From positions 1 to 64,000 of the forward strand of contig JANPCX010000008.1 in NCBI GenBank assembly GCA_031431125.1: a stretch of DNA of 64,000 nt, given 5' to 3'. Numbering within the stretch: position 1 is the stretch's first letter; each line of letters begins with the position of its first letter. The notes under the pieces were generated by a model, which did no database searches, had not been told where the DNA came from, and saw only the letters and a program-made list of their open reading frames with translations. Positions 57,352 to 64,000 of the stretch are shown piece by piece. The stretch is from JANPCX01 sp031431125. Lineage in GTDB: Bacteria; Pseudomonadota; Gammaproteobacteria; Burkholderiales; Burkholderiaceae_C. The position numbers were made by a program, and so were the translations under genes.

Positions 57352-58242
57352 TCAGCTCGGTGTCTCTCGGCCGGTGTCAGTCCGCGCCTCAACCGCCCGC
57401 ACCACCGCCACCATGTCCAAAGCACCGTGGCCCAAGGCTGCCGTTTCGCCATAGAGCGCAAGGCAAACATCCAGCAAGGGCGAGGCGATGCCCGCGTGCC
57501 GGGCTTCGTCGGCCACCAAACGGTTGTTCTTCAGCACATCCAGAATCGCCGCCTGCACAGAGAAGTCACCCGCCACCAGTTTTTGCACTTTGATGCGAGA
57601 GACGCTGCTGGCCATGGGCCCGGCATCGAGCACACCGAGGAATTTCTGCAGGTCGAGTCCGTGGCGATCGGCAAAGTGGAAAGCCTCGGCCAGCCCGGTG
57701 ACCATGGTGATCAAAAACAAATTCACCGACAGTTTCATCAGCAAGGCATTGGGCACCGCGCCGCAATCCACCGCCTCTCGGCACATGGGTTTGAGCATGG
57801 GCAAGACCGCTTGCACATCAGCCGCATCGCCTGCCACCATGGCCACCAATTGGCCCGCTTGGGCCGGGACGCGCGAACCGGACACCGGCGCTTCGACATA
57901 ACGCCCACCAGCCGCGCGAATGTCGGCATCGAGCGCACGTGAGTACTCCGGTGACGTGGTGCCCATGTGCACCACGGTATGGTCGGCCACACGCTGCGCA
58001 AACGCTGGCGTCCCGCGGCCGAGGGCAGCATCCATGGAAGACTCATCGGCCAACATCAAGATCACCGTTTGAGCCTGCACGAACACTTCATCCAGTGAAG
58101 CAGCGACTTGGCTGCCTGCCTCACCCAAGGGTTCGCACTTCTCAGGCGAGCGGTTCCACACCACCAGCGGTGTGCCCGCACGTGCCAAGTTCAGGGCCAT
58201 GGGTTGTCCCATGACGCCCAATCCAATAAATCCAGTTTTCAT
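57352..58242 (-). CDS. 3-hydroxyisobutyrate dehydrogenase family oxidoreductase
   Basis: A 296-residue beta-hydroxyacid dehydrogenase. The N-terminal Rossmann motif is TGFIGLGVMGQPMALNLARAG; DAPVSG-type EAPVSGSRVPAQAGQL is the substrate motif, and KLSVNLFLITMVTGLAEAFHFADRHGLD contains the catalytic Lys. Family members oxidise 3-hydroxyisobutyrate, tartronate semialdehyde or glyoxylate-type substrates; the substrate is not clear. The start at 58242 is the family start; the longer frame has an unrelated N-terminus. Confidence 0.9.
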   Translation of the reverse strand: MKTGFIGLGVMGQPMALNLARAGTPLVVWNRSPEKCEPLGEAGSQVAASLDEVFVQAQTVILMLADESSMDAALGRGTPAFAQRVADHTVVHMGTTSPEYSRALDADIRAAGGRYVEAPVSGSRVPAQAGQLVAMVAGDAADVQAVLPMLKPMCREAVDCGAVPNALLMKLSVNLFLITMVTGLAEAFHFADRHGLDLQKFLGVLDAGPMASSVSRIKVQKLVAGDFSVQAAILDVLKNNRLVADEARHAGIASPLLDVCLALYGETAALGHGALDMVAVVRAVEARTDTGRETPS

Positions 58243-58486
58243 TTGCAACTCCACCACGGACTGACCCCAAGCCAACTTCTGAGACGGAGTTTGCCGCAGC
58301 GGAGAACAATCTGCAGACAAGGCTTCGGTTCAAGGAGTGTCGACGCTGCCAGCGACCTTGGGCTGGCGGCAAGTCGGACGAACTTGGCATGTCAAGGCCC
58401 AGCACACGGTCGGCGCCCGGTGAAGCAATAGGAATGAGGGCGCCGCGTGCTCAGTTGCCTTGGCGGGCACAGTACCGCGCTATGAA

Positions 58487-58511
58487 AATGCCCCGGGTAC
58501 ACCGGGGCATT
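58487..58511 (-). terminator. intrinsic terminator after gltA
   Basis: AATGCCCCGG-GTACA-CCGGGGCATT is a perfect 10-bp hairpin. It lies 27 bases after the gltA stop (minus strand) and ends the TCA block. Confidence 0.85.
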
Positions 58512-58537
58512 CAAAGAGAATCAGCGCCAATCCGCGA

Positions 58538-59848
58538 TCAACGCTCGCCAATCGGCTTGACGTTGCGAGCCACCGAGCCGTTGAAGAGCTGACGCGGACG
58601 ACCAATTTTGTATTCGGGGTCGCCAATCATTTCGTTGAGCTGAGCGATCCAACCCACGGTGCGCGCGAGCGCGAAGATCGCGGTGAAGAGGCTGACCGGG
58701 ATGCCCACGGCGCGCTGCACGATGCCGGAGTAGAAGTCCACATTCGGATAGAGCTTGCGCGAGACAAAGTACTCGTCTTCCAAGGCGATTTTTTCCAAGG
58801 CCATGGCGAGCTTGAATATGGGGTCGTTTTGCAGGCCGAGGGCGTTCAAGACCTCGTAGCAGGTTTCGCGCATCAGCTTGGCCCGTGGATCGTAGTTCTT
58901 GTACACGCGGTGGCCAAAACCCATCAGCTTGACGCCGGAGTTTTTATCTTTCACTTGTTTGATGAACTCGCCAATCTTCTCGACACCACCGGCGCGCTGA
59001 ATGTCTTCCAGCATGTTGAGCGCTGCTTCGTTTGCGCCGCCGTGGGCCGGACCCCACAAGCAGGCCACACCGGCTGCGATGGCCGCAAAGGGGTTGGTGC
59101 CCGAAGAGCCGCACAAACGCACGGTCGACGTCGACGCGTTTTGCTCGTGGTCGGCGTGCAGGATGAAGATACGGTCGAGGGCACGAACAATGACGTCGTT
59201 CGGCTCGTACTCTTCGCAGGGCGTCGCGAACATCATGCGGGTGAAGTTGGCGGTGTAGGACAGCGTGTTCTTCGGGTAGATGAAAGGCTGCCCCATGGCG
59301 TATTTGTAGGCCATGGCCACCAGGGTAGGCATCTTGGCGATCAGGCGGATGGCCGAAATCTCACGGTGCTGCGGGTTATGCACGTCGGTACTGTCGTGGT
59401 AGAAGGCCGACAGGCCGCCGACCAAGCCTGTCATCACCGCCATCGGATGGGCATCGCGGCGGAAGCCGCGCAGGAAAAACTGCATTTGCTCGTGCACCAT
59501 GGTGTGGTTGGTGACGAGTTTGACGAAATCGGTTTTCTGCGTGGCGTTGGGCAGGTCGCCTTTGAGCAACAAGTAGCAGGTTTCCAAGAAATCACAGTTG
59601 GTCGCCAACTGCTCAATCGGGTAGCCGCGGTAGAGCAACTCGCCCTTGTCGCCGTCGATGTAGGTGATGCTGGAATTGCAGGACGCCGTGGACAAGAAAC
59701 CCGGGTCGTAAGTGAACTTGCCGGTTTGGCCGTAGAGCTTGCGAATGTCGATCACATCGGGACCGACGCTGCCCTTGTAGATGGGCAAGTCCATGCTGGG
59801 GCTGCCATCAGAAAAAGACAGGGTGGCTTTTACGTCTGAGGGTGTCAT
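58538..59848 (-). CDS. gltA: citrate synthase
   Basis: A 436-residue type II citrate synthase that condenses acetyl-CoA and oxaloacetate. Conserved motifs are ACLWGPAHGGANEAALNML (first catalytic His), MGFGHRVYKNYDPRA (second His and Arg), and FDFYSG-type NVDFYSGIVQRAVGIP (Asp). Normal length. Last gene of the sdh-gltA block. Confidence 0.96.
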   Translation of the reverse strand: MTPSDVKATLSFSDGSPSMDLPIYKGSVGPDVIDIRKLYGQTGKFTYDPGFLSTASCNSSITYIDGDKGELLYRGYPIEQLATNCDFLETCYLLLKGDLPNATQKTDFVKLVTNHTMVHEQMQFFLRGFRRDAHPMAVMTGLVGGLSAFYHDSTDVHNPQHREISAIRLIAKMPTLVAMAYKYAMGQPFIYPKNTLSYTANFTRMMFATPCEEYEPNDVIVRALDRIFILHADHEQNASTSTVRLCGSSGTNPFAAIAAGVACLWGPAHGGANEAALNMLEDIQRAGGVEKIGEFIKQVKDKNSGVKLMGFGHRVYKNYDPRAKLMRETCYEVLNALGLQNDPIFKLAMALEKIALEDEYFVSRKLYPNVDFYSGIVQRAVGIPVSLFTAIFALARTVGWIAQLNEMIGDPEYKIGRPRQLFNGSVARNVKPIGER

Positions 59849-59910
59849 GAGCGGCTTCCTTGAAGTTCAGATGAAGTAAACGGGTTTTCTCAATGCAACT
59901 CAATGCAAGA

Positions 59911-60207
59911 TCAGTGCCGGGGCTTGCGCATCATGCTCAGCACCAGGCTGACCTCTTCGGTCAGCAAGTCCCCTTCGGGCTCTTTGCGTGACAGCAAGAG
60001 GTCGAGCAAGTCGTTATCGGCCAAATCCATCAACAAATTCAATCCGAGCGCATGTTGCTGCGTCAACGTGGCCAAATGTCGCTCAAAAAACCGCTCGATG
60101 AACAGGTCGTTTTCCAAGAGTCCACGGCGACAGCGCCAGCGCAGTTTGCTCAAACTGCGCTCGTCCAGCAGGGCATGCGGAACGTAGGGCGTCAAGGTGG
60201 CTTCCAT
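59911..60207 (-). CDS. sdhE: succinate dehydrogenase flavinylation factor
   Basis: A 98-residue helical protein. LSKLRWRCRRGLLENDLFIERFFERH contains the RGxxExD-type motif of the SdhE / YgfY family that promotes FAD attachment to SdhA. It lies 16 bases after sdhB and before gltA. Confidence 0.9.
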   Translation of the reverse strand: MEATLTPYVPHALLDERSLSKLRWRCRRGLLENDLFIERFFERHLATLTQQHALGLNLLMDLADNDLLDLLLSRKEPEGDLLTEEVSLVLSMMRKPRH

Positions 60208-60223
60208 GGTGGGGCGTTGGGAA

Positions 60224-60928
60224 TCAGACGGCGCGGCGCACCATCAACTCTTTGATCTTGCCATTGGCCTTGGTCGGGTTCAAGCCCTTGGGGCAGACAT
60301 CGACGCAGTTCATGATGGTGTGGCAACGGAAGAGGCGGTAAGGGTCTTCCAAGTTGTCAAGGCGGCCTGCGGTGTCTTGGTCCCGGCTGTCCGCAATGAA
60401 ACGGTAGGCCTGCAAGAGCCCGGCTGGGCCAACGAATTTGTCGGGGTTCCACCAAAAACTGGGGCAGCTGGTGGAGCAGCTGGCGCACAAAATGCACTCA
60501 TAAAGGCCGTTGAGCTCTTCACGTTCTTCGGGCGACTGCAGGCGCTCTTTCTCCGGCGGCATGGTGTCGTTCACCAAATACGGTTTGATCGAGTTGTACT
60601 GCTTGAAGAACTGTGTCATGTCGACGATCAGGTCGCGCACCACGGGCAGGCCGGGCAGCGGCTTGAGCACCACCACACCGGGCAAGGTGAGCATATTCGT
60701 CAAACAGGCCAAGCCGTTCTTGCCATTGATGTTCATGGCGTCGGAACCACACACGCCTTCGCGGCAGGAGCGGCGAAAGCTCAACGTGGGGTCGACGGCT
60801 TTGAGTTTGTTCAGCGCATCGAGCAGCATGCGTTCGCTGCCATCGAGTTCGACCTCCAGCGTTTGCATGCGCGGTTTCTCGCCGGTGTCGGGGTCGTAGC
60901 GGTAAATCTGAAATACACGTTTGGTCAT
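60224..60928 (-). CDS. sdhB: succinate dehydrogenase iron-sulfur subunit
   Basis: A 234-residue protein. The N-terminal 2Fe-2S site is SCREGVCGSDAMNINGKNGLAC; the C-terminal sites are CILCASCSTSCPSFWW and FRCHTIMNCVDVCPKGLNP, for the 4Fe-4S and 3Fe-4S clusters. It carries electrons from SdhA to ubiquinone. The start MTKRVF at 60928 is preferred; the frame extends upstream without support. Confidence 0.96.
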   Translation of the reverse strand: MTKRVFQIYRYDPDTGEKPRMQTLEVELDGSERMLLDALNKLKAVDPTLSFRRSCREGVCGSDAMNINGKNGLACLTNMLTLPGVVVLKPLPGLPVVRDLIVDMTQFFKQYNSIKPYLVNDTMPPEKERLQSPEEREELNGLYECILCASCSTSCPSFWWNPDKFVGPAGLLQAYRFIADSRDQDTAGRLDNLEDPYRLFRCHTIMNCVDVCPKGLNPTKANGKIKELMVRRAV

Positions 60929-60966
60929 GACTTGTCCTGCAAAACAGGTTGAGGGCTGTCGCTTAT

Positions 60967-62778
60967 TTAGAAGGAACGAACCTTGGGCGGAATCGACTCG
61001 GCGGTGAGCGGCTTCAAGTTCACGGGTTTGTAGTCCAGGCGGTTGCCTTCGGCGTACCACAGCGTGTGTTTCATCCACTCTTTGTCGTTACGGCCATTGG
61101 GGCACTCTGGCGTGTCCGCATAGTCGTCGACCGAGTGGGCACCGCGGCTTTCACGTCGGGCTGCCGCTGAGATCATGGTGGCCAGTGCCGATTCGATGAG
61201 GTTTTCCACTTCCAGCGCTTCAATGCGGGCGGTGTTGAACACCTTGGACTTGTCGCCCAAATGAATGGTCTTGACGCGCTCGGCCAGGGCCTTGATCTTG
61301 ACCACACCCTCGTCCATGGACTTCTGGGTGCGGAACACACCAGCGTGTTGCTGCATGGCGGTGCGGATGTCGCCCGCCACGTCTTGGGCGTAATAACCGC
61401 CCGTGGTCGCTTCAAAACGATTCAGACGCGACAAGGATTGATCCGCCGCGGTCGCGGGCAAGGCCTTGTGGCTCTTGGTTTTCAGGGCCGCATCGACAAT
61501 GTGGTTGCCAGCAGCCCGACCGAACACCAAGAGGTCGAGCAAGGAATTGGTGCCCAGGCGATTGGCGCCATGCACGCTCACGCAGGCGCACTCACCCACG
61601 GCATACAGACCATTGACCACGGTGTTGGGGTTGCCATTTTTGGGCGCCACCACTTGGCCGTGGATGTTGGTGGGGATGCCGCCCATTTGGTAGTGGATGG
61701 TGGGCACCACAGGAATCGGCTCGCGGGTGATGTCGACGTTGGCGAAGTTGTGGCCGATCTCGAACACCGAGGGCAGGCGCTTCATGATGGTCTCGGCGCC
61801 GAGGTGGGTCATGTCGAGCTGGATGTAGTCCTTGTTGGGGCCACAACCACGGCCTTCTTTGATTTCCTGGTCCATGCAGCGCGAGATGAAATCGCGTGGT
61901 GCCAGGTCTTTCAGCGTCGGCGCATAACGTTCCATGAAACGTTCACCATTGCTGTTGCGCAATATCGCGCCTTCGCCACGGCAGCCTTCGGTCAGCAACA
62001 CACCAGCGTTGTGCACGCCGGTGGGGTGGAATTGCCAGAACTCCATGTCTTCGAGCGGAATGCCCGCACGCGCAGCCAAGCCCAAACCGTCGCCGGTGTT
62101 GATGAAGGCATTGGTCGAGGCGGCAAAAATGCGGCCGGCGCCACCGGTGGCCATGAGCACGATCTTGGCTTCCAAGATGTGCAATTCGCCGGTTTCCATT
62201 TCCAGCGCGGTCACGCCCACCACGTCGCCTTCGGCGTCGCGGATCAGGTCCAGCGCCATCCACTCGACGAAGAAATTGGTGCGGGCTTTGACGTTTTGTT
62301 GGTAGAGCGTGTGCAACATGGCATGGCCGGTGCGGTCGGCCGCCGCGCAGGCGCGTGGCACTGGCTTTTCGCCGCGGTGGGCCGTGTGGCCGCCGAACGG
62401 GCGCTGGTAGATCGTGCCGTCGGGGTTGCGGTCAAACGGCATGCCCATGTGTTCAAGCTCGTACACCACGCTCGGTGCTTCACGGCACATGAATTCGATG
62501 GCGTCTTGGTCGCCGAGCCAGTCGCTGCCTTTGACGGTGTCGTAAAAGTGGAATTCCCAGTTGTCCTCGGACATGTTTCCGAGGGACGCACCGATACCAC
62601 CTTGCGCGGCGACGGTGTGAGACCGAGTAGGAAATACTTTGGAAAGACAGGCCACATTGAGGCCGGCACGTGCCAACCGCAGCGAAGCCTGCATACCGGA
62701 GCCACCGGCACCGACGATCACGACGTCAAATTTGCGTTTGGTGATGTTGGATGAAGAATAACCTGCGCCTACGTTCAT
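60967..62778 (-). CDS. sdhA: succinate dehydrogenase flavoprotein subunit
   Basis: A 603-residue protein. The FAD-binding dinucleotide fold is FDVVIVGAGGSGMQASLRLA. SHTVAAQGGIGASLGN contains the His that binds FAD covalently, and HPTGVHNAG lies in the substrate site. It oxidises succinate. Start at 62778; sdhD ends 3 bases upstream. Confidence 0.96.
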   Translation of the reverse strand: MNVGAGYSSSNITKRKFDVVIVGAGGSGMQASLRLARAGLNVACLSKVFPTRSHTVAAQGGIGASLGNMSEDNWEFHFYDTVKGSDWLGDQDAIEFMCREAPSVVYELEHMGMPFDRNPDGTIYQRPFGGHTAHRGEKPVPRACAAADRTGHAMLHTLYQQNVKARTNFFVEWMALDLIRDAEGDVVGVTALEMETGELHILEAKIVLMATGGAGRIFAASTNAFINTGDGLGLAARAGIPLEDMEFWQFHPTGVHNAGVLLTEGCRGEGAILRNSNGERFMERYAPTLKDLAPRDFISRCMDQEIKEGRGCGPNKDYIQLDMTHLGAETIMKRLPSVFEIGHNFANVDITREPIPVVPTIHYQMGGIPTNIHGQVVAPKNGNPNTVVNGLYAVGECACVSVHGANRLGTNSLLDLLVFGRAAGNHIVDAALKTKSHKALPATAADQSLSRLNRFEATTGGYYAQDVAGDIRTAMQQHAGVFRTQKSMDEGVVKIKALAERVKTIHLGDKSKVFNTARIEALEVENLIESALATMISAAARRESRGAHSVDDYADTPECPNGRNDKEWMKHTLWYAEGNRLDYKPVNLKPLTAESIPPKVRSF

Positions 62779-62780
62779 TA

Positions 62781-63143
62781 TCAAAGTCTCCACAGCACTT
62801 GAATCGCCCAACCGGCGCAGCCCACCAACCAAACAATCGTGAACACCTGCAGTGCCAGGCGAATCGCCAACGGCTTGACATAGTCCATCCAGACATCACG
62901 CATGCCCACCCACACATGCATGAGCAGGGCGATGATGACGACGAAGGTCAACACCTTCATCCACTGGCTGGCAAAAATACCTGCCCACTTGTCGTAGCCC
63001 ATCTCACCCGGGAGCAGAATTTGCACGATCACCACGACAGTGAAGAGCGCCATGAGGGTGGCCGTGATGCGCTGGCTCAACCAGTCGCGAAGGCCGTAAT
63101 GCGCACCAACGACGATGCGTTTGGAGCCGAAGTTGTCAGACAT
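62781..63143 (-). CDS. sdhD: succinate dehydrogenase membrane anchor subunit D
   Basis: A 120-residue protein with three membrane segments (ITATLMALFTVVVIVQILL, WMKVLTFVVIIALLMHVWVGM, LALQVFTIVWLVGCAGWAI). HVWVGMRDVWMDYVK contains the haem-ligand His and the quinone-site Asp-Tyr. It anchors the dehydrogenase with SdhC. Confidence 0.93.
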   Translation of the reverse strand: MSDNFGSKRIVVGAHYGLRDWLSQRITATLMALFTVVVIVQILLPGEMGYDKWAGIFASQWMKVLTFVVIIALLMHVWVGMRDVWMDYVKPLAIRLALQVFTIVWLVGCAGWAIQVLWRL

Positions 63144-63153
63144 GCATCGCTCC

Positions 63154-63585
63154 TTAGAAAAACAGCTTGTAGCCCAGGGCCACGGTCAGAACCACACTGG
63201 CACCGAGCGTGAACAGGGCGGAGGAATGGCCAAACTCTTTGGTCACCGAGTGCGTGGCATCCATGTAGAGGTGGCGCACGCCAGCGATGAAATGGTGCAA
63301 GTAAGCCCAAATCAGTCCCAGTGCCAGGAGCTTGAAGGCCCAACCAGGAACAAAACCGACGCCAGCATGAAACACCGACGTGAACACGGCATAGCTAATT
63401 TCAGAGGTGACGCTGGTATCGAACATCCAAATGATGAAAGGCATCAGCAGAAACATCAGCACACCGCTGATGCGGTGAAGGATGGACACGATGCCCGCAG
63501 GCGGCAGCCGGTACGAGGCAATCTGTGAAACATGGATGTTGCGGTAGACCGGCCGCCCGGGCCGAGGTTTTGTAATGTCTGTCAT
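63154..63585 (-). CDS. sdhC: succinate dehydrogenase cytochrome b556 subunit
   Basis: A 143-residue membrane protein with three membrane segments. RPVYRNIHVSQIASYRLPPAGIVSILHRISGVLMFL at the N-terminus holds the SxxHRxSG motif for quinone binding; LHHFIAGVRHLYMD holds the haem His. The start MTDITK at 63585 has AAGGTTGGGA upstream. First gene of the sdh block. Confidence 0.93.
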   Translation of the reverse strand: MTDITKPRPGRPVYRNIHVSQIASYRLPPAGIVSILHRISGVLMFLLMPFIIWMFDTSVTSEISYAVFTSVFHAGVGFVPGWAFKLLALGLIWAYLHHFIAGVRHLYMDATHSVTKEFGHSSALFTLGASVVLTVALGYKLFF

Positions 63586-63688
63586 TCCCAACCTTGTGTG
63601 ATTCAGAAAACTTCGAGAGTTTATTGCAATGCATCAACATGAAACTGACAAGTAACTCAATTGCCCTGCCAAGCTGTACAAATTGGAG

Positions 63689-64000
63689 TCAACTCAGTTC
63701 ATTGCGGTAATGGTGGGCCGCGGTGTTGTAGAGGCCACGTCTAAGCTCGACGGCTTCGTCGCCATAACTCAAGGACAGCCGCTCGACGCTGAGCAGAGGT
63801 GAACCGACGGGCACGCACAGCAATCCGGCCGCCATCTCATCAGCCACCACAGCGCGAATTTTTTCTTCGGCACGAATCATGCGCACGCCGAACTCGGATT
63901 CAAACAAACCATACATCGGGCCGCGGTAGTCGCCCAGCCGCTCGGCTGTCAAACCTTTGAACTTGCCCCCCGGCAACCAAATGTCGTCGAGCACCACCGG
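63689..64000 (-). CDS. GntR-family regulator, C-terminal part
   Basis: Partial: the gene runs off the right edge. The visible 103 residues match a UTRA ligand-binding domain of the GntR/HutC type: GPMYGLFESEFGVRMIRAEEKIRAVVADEMAAGLL, then GSPLLSVERLSLSYGDEAVELRRGLYNTAAHHY. The N-terminal winged helix would lie beyond 64000. It is upstream of sdhC and co-oriented, so it may regulate the sdh-gltA block; regulators in this position are common in Burkholderiales. Confidence 0.88.
   Translation of the reverse strand, partial: PVVLDDIWLPGGKFKGLTAERLGDYRGPMYGLFESEFGVRMIRAEEKIRAVVADEMAAGLLCVPVGSPLLSVERLSLSYGDEAVELRRGLYNTAAHHYRNELS

Noticed and set aside
61261..62754. 497-residue plus-strand frame opposite sdhA
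   Set aside because: Antisense shadow of sdhA, which has all expected motifs.
1..64000. CRISPR array
   Set aside because: No regularly spaced 25-40 base repeats with unique spacers. The iteron clusters have octamer units and irregular spacing.

Overview
The window reads as a betaproteobacterial chromosome, most likely order Burkholderiales, family Comamonadaceae. The evidence is gene order and gene architecture: gyrA / pheA / tyrA / aroA-cmk (one fused gene) / rpsA / ihfB / lapA / lapB, ubiG-gph beside ssrA, an sdhCDAB-sdhE-gltA block, and ribD-ribE. No rRNA, tRNA or CRISPR array was recognised; the only canonical stable RNA is tmRNA (ssrA, 12276-12645, minus strand).

Region 1 (about 482-12275) is an integrated element in the 3' end of ssrA. 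It carries a P4-type tyrosine recombinase (10809-12104), a large primase/DUF927 ATPase (1785-4736), three small AlpA-like regulators, a run of tiny genes that overlap by ATGA, and a solitary hicB with a relic of hicA. No capsid, tail, portal, terminase or conjugation genes are visible, so it resembles a P4-like satellite or plasmid-like element. Three non-coding features support that reading. (a) Upstream of the small-gene operon, a leader on the minus strand holds, in order, a promoter-like sequence, a hairpin, a target sequence, an intrinsic terminator, a compact structured RNA whose segment is complementary to that target, and a second target that contains the Shine-Dalgarno of the first gene. 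This is the layout of P4 CI / P1 C4 antisense-RNA immunity. (b) Two separate clusters of an 8-bp repeat (CCGGGACA / TGTCCCGG), one beside a DnaA box and AT-rich DNA (1176-1284) and one near the integrase (10425-10560), resemble the ori and crr of P4. (c) Direct repeats of AAGTTACTGCA occur just inside both ends, as expected for integrase arm sites. The terminator originally belonging to ssrA appears to sit at 427-459, left of the element, while the element supplies a new one at 12212-12242.

Region 2 (12646-26564) is housekeeping: gph and ubiG, an OmpA-family protein, gyrA, a DUF2059 protein, the aromatic amino acid genes pheA, tyrA and aroA-cmk, then rpsA, ihfB, lapA and lapB. serC, which I expected between gyrA and pheA from related genomes, is not there.

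Region 3 (26593-34767) makes or exports lipopolysaccharide: heptosyltransferase I, a DUF4254 protein, a second GT9 heptosyltransferase, a GT4 glycosyltransferase, an O-antigen ligase-like protein, an MsbA-type ABC exporter and a WecA-type sugar-phosphate transferase. The GT4 C-terminal half and the ligase gene are visibly AT-richer than their neighbours.

Region 4 (34943-49834) holds dnaE2 with a perfect LexA box abutting its start codon, then a divergent defence operon hsdM-hsdS-rhuM-yhcG(DUF1016)-hsdR. The operon runs directly into ribD with an 8-nt overlap, followed by ribE and a small lipoprotein.

Region 5 (49856-64000) contains two PQQ-type sugar dehydrogenase lipoproteins (one fused to two carbohydrate-binding-like repeats and Ig-like domains), a class V aminotransferase divergent from an AraC regulator, a 3-hydroxyisobutyrate dehydrogenase family enzyme, and the TCA block gltA, sdhE, sdhB, sdhA, sdhD, sdhC behind a GntR-type regulator cut by the window edge.
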